Shown one piece after another: positions 14,118-14,385 of a stretch of 14,385 nucleotides of DNA. Source of the DNA: CAYMCV01 sp964389005 (GTDB lineage: Bacteria; Bacillota; Clostridia; Lachnospirales; Lachnospiraceae). The notes below the pieces were generated by a model. It was not told the origin of the DNA. It searched no databases and was given only the letters and a program-made list of their open reading frames with translations. The stretch covers positions 1-14,385 of the forward strand of contig CAYMCV010000061.1 in the NCBI GenBank assembly GCA_964389005.1. Direction: 5' to 3'. Every line of letters begins with the position of its first letter. Position 1 is the first letter of the stretch. The position numbers and the translations under genes are program-made.

Positions 14118-14385
14118 TTATCGATTACTCATATCCGCTTTTACCATCATGGAGACCAGAGTGCTAAAATCAACCTTACGTTTCCAGTTCAGTTCTCGCT
14201 CTGCTTTTGAAGCATCTCCCCATAAAAATTCCACTTCTGCAGGGCGGAAGAACTCCGGAGCCACATCAACCAAAACAATTTTTGCACCGACATGATCTAT
14301 TACTGATGCGGATGCCGTATATGTATAAGCCGAAGTAATTACCTCATCGCCTGGTCCAATCCCTAAAATACGTAGAGTAAGCTCC
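14118..14385 (-). CDS. Chimeric fragment: DegT/DnrJ aminotransferase segment fused in frame to the GDP-mannose 4,6-dehydratase C-terminus (partial)
   Basis: The frame enters from the right edge and gives 88 residues to a TAA. Residues 1-39 (ELTLRILGIGPGDEV, ITSAYTYTASASVIDHVGAK) are the classic N-terminal segment of DegT/DnrJ/EryC1/StrS sugar aminotransferases. Residues 42-88 (APEFFRPAEVEFLWGDASKA, then ERELNWKRKVDFSTLVSMMV) are the classic C-terminus of GDP-mannose 4,6-dehydratase (GMD), which ends near such a MMVKAD segment. The switch falls within IVLVDV (about 14259-14281). A DegT protein would continue for about 300 more residues, and GMD has no such start, so this is a junction of two genes. 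GMD and a DegT enzyme are consecutive steps to GDP-perosamine in known pathways, so they could be neighbours. A deletion, a true fusion or an assembly artefact are all possible. Confidence 0.8.
   Translation of the reverse strand, partial: ELTLRILGIGPGDEVITSAYTYTASASVIDHVGAKIVLVDVAPEFFRPAEVEFLWGDASKAERELNWKRKVDFSTLVSMMVKADMSNR

Overview
The window looks like a chromosomal segment of a Clostridia-class Firmicute, most like the Lachnospiraceae. The signs are moderate-to-low GC, AGGAGG-type ribosome sites, cohesin/dockerin surface proteins, a GH25 muramidase with choline-binding-like repeats and Big2 domains, and DegT- and GMD-type sequences of Firmicute flavour. This is inference from protein style, not a database match. 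Two 10-N runs (3152-3161 and 8456-8465) show that this is a scaffolded draft assembly.

Region 1 (1-6600) is a cohesin/dockerin surface system. A membrane-anchored single-cohesin protein (5406-6338, minus strand) is followed 44 bp later by a 1345-residue secreted multidomain protein ending in a type I dockerin (1324-5361), so anchor and cargo are probably co-transcribed. The start of a second, paralogous cohesin gene runs off the left edge (1-187, minus). Both cohesin genes have the same promoter layout: a shared -35/-10 pair, and directly upstream an array of about 21-22 bp units with core TGACTTTTGGWCA (six units at 6439-6572, two complete plus one truncated at 291-343). A HigBA-type toxin-antitoxin pair (344-983) with a consensus promoter and an internal dyad lies between the dockerin gene and the left cohesin gene, and abuts the left array.

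Region 2 (6650-10560) is a cell-wall module on the minus strand. A type II membrane protein of about 1000 residues has a long acidic cytoplasmic N-terminus, a Ser/Pro/Glu repeat linker, Big2 domains, a cell-wall-binding repeat and a C-terminal GH25 muramidase domain. It is followed by an orphan NarL/FixJ-type response regulator and a clear intrinsic terminator. Diverging on the plus strand is a membrane-anchored SGNH-like protein whose catalytic Ser and His positions appear to be replaced.

Region 3 (11800-14385) is surface-glycan biosynthesis on the minus strand: a chimeric fragment (DegT/DnrJ aminotransferase start joined in frame to a GDP-mannose 4,6-dehydratase tail), then ManC (mannose-1-phosphate guanylyltransferase), then a membrane GT2 glycosyltransferase. 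This suggests GDP-mannose and perhaps GDP-deoxy- or aminodeoxy-sugar supply for a surface polymer.

Taken together the segment is devoted to the cell envelope: displaying dockerin-bearing proteins, remodelling peptidoglycan and building glycan. The strongest unexplained signal is the paired, identically placed operator arrays on the two cohesin promoters. The second is the aminotransferase-dehydratase chimera at the right edge, which may be real or an assembly join.
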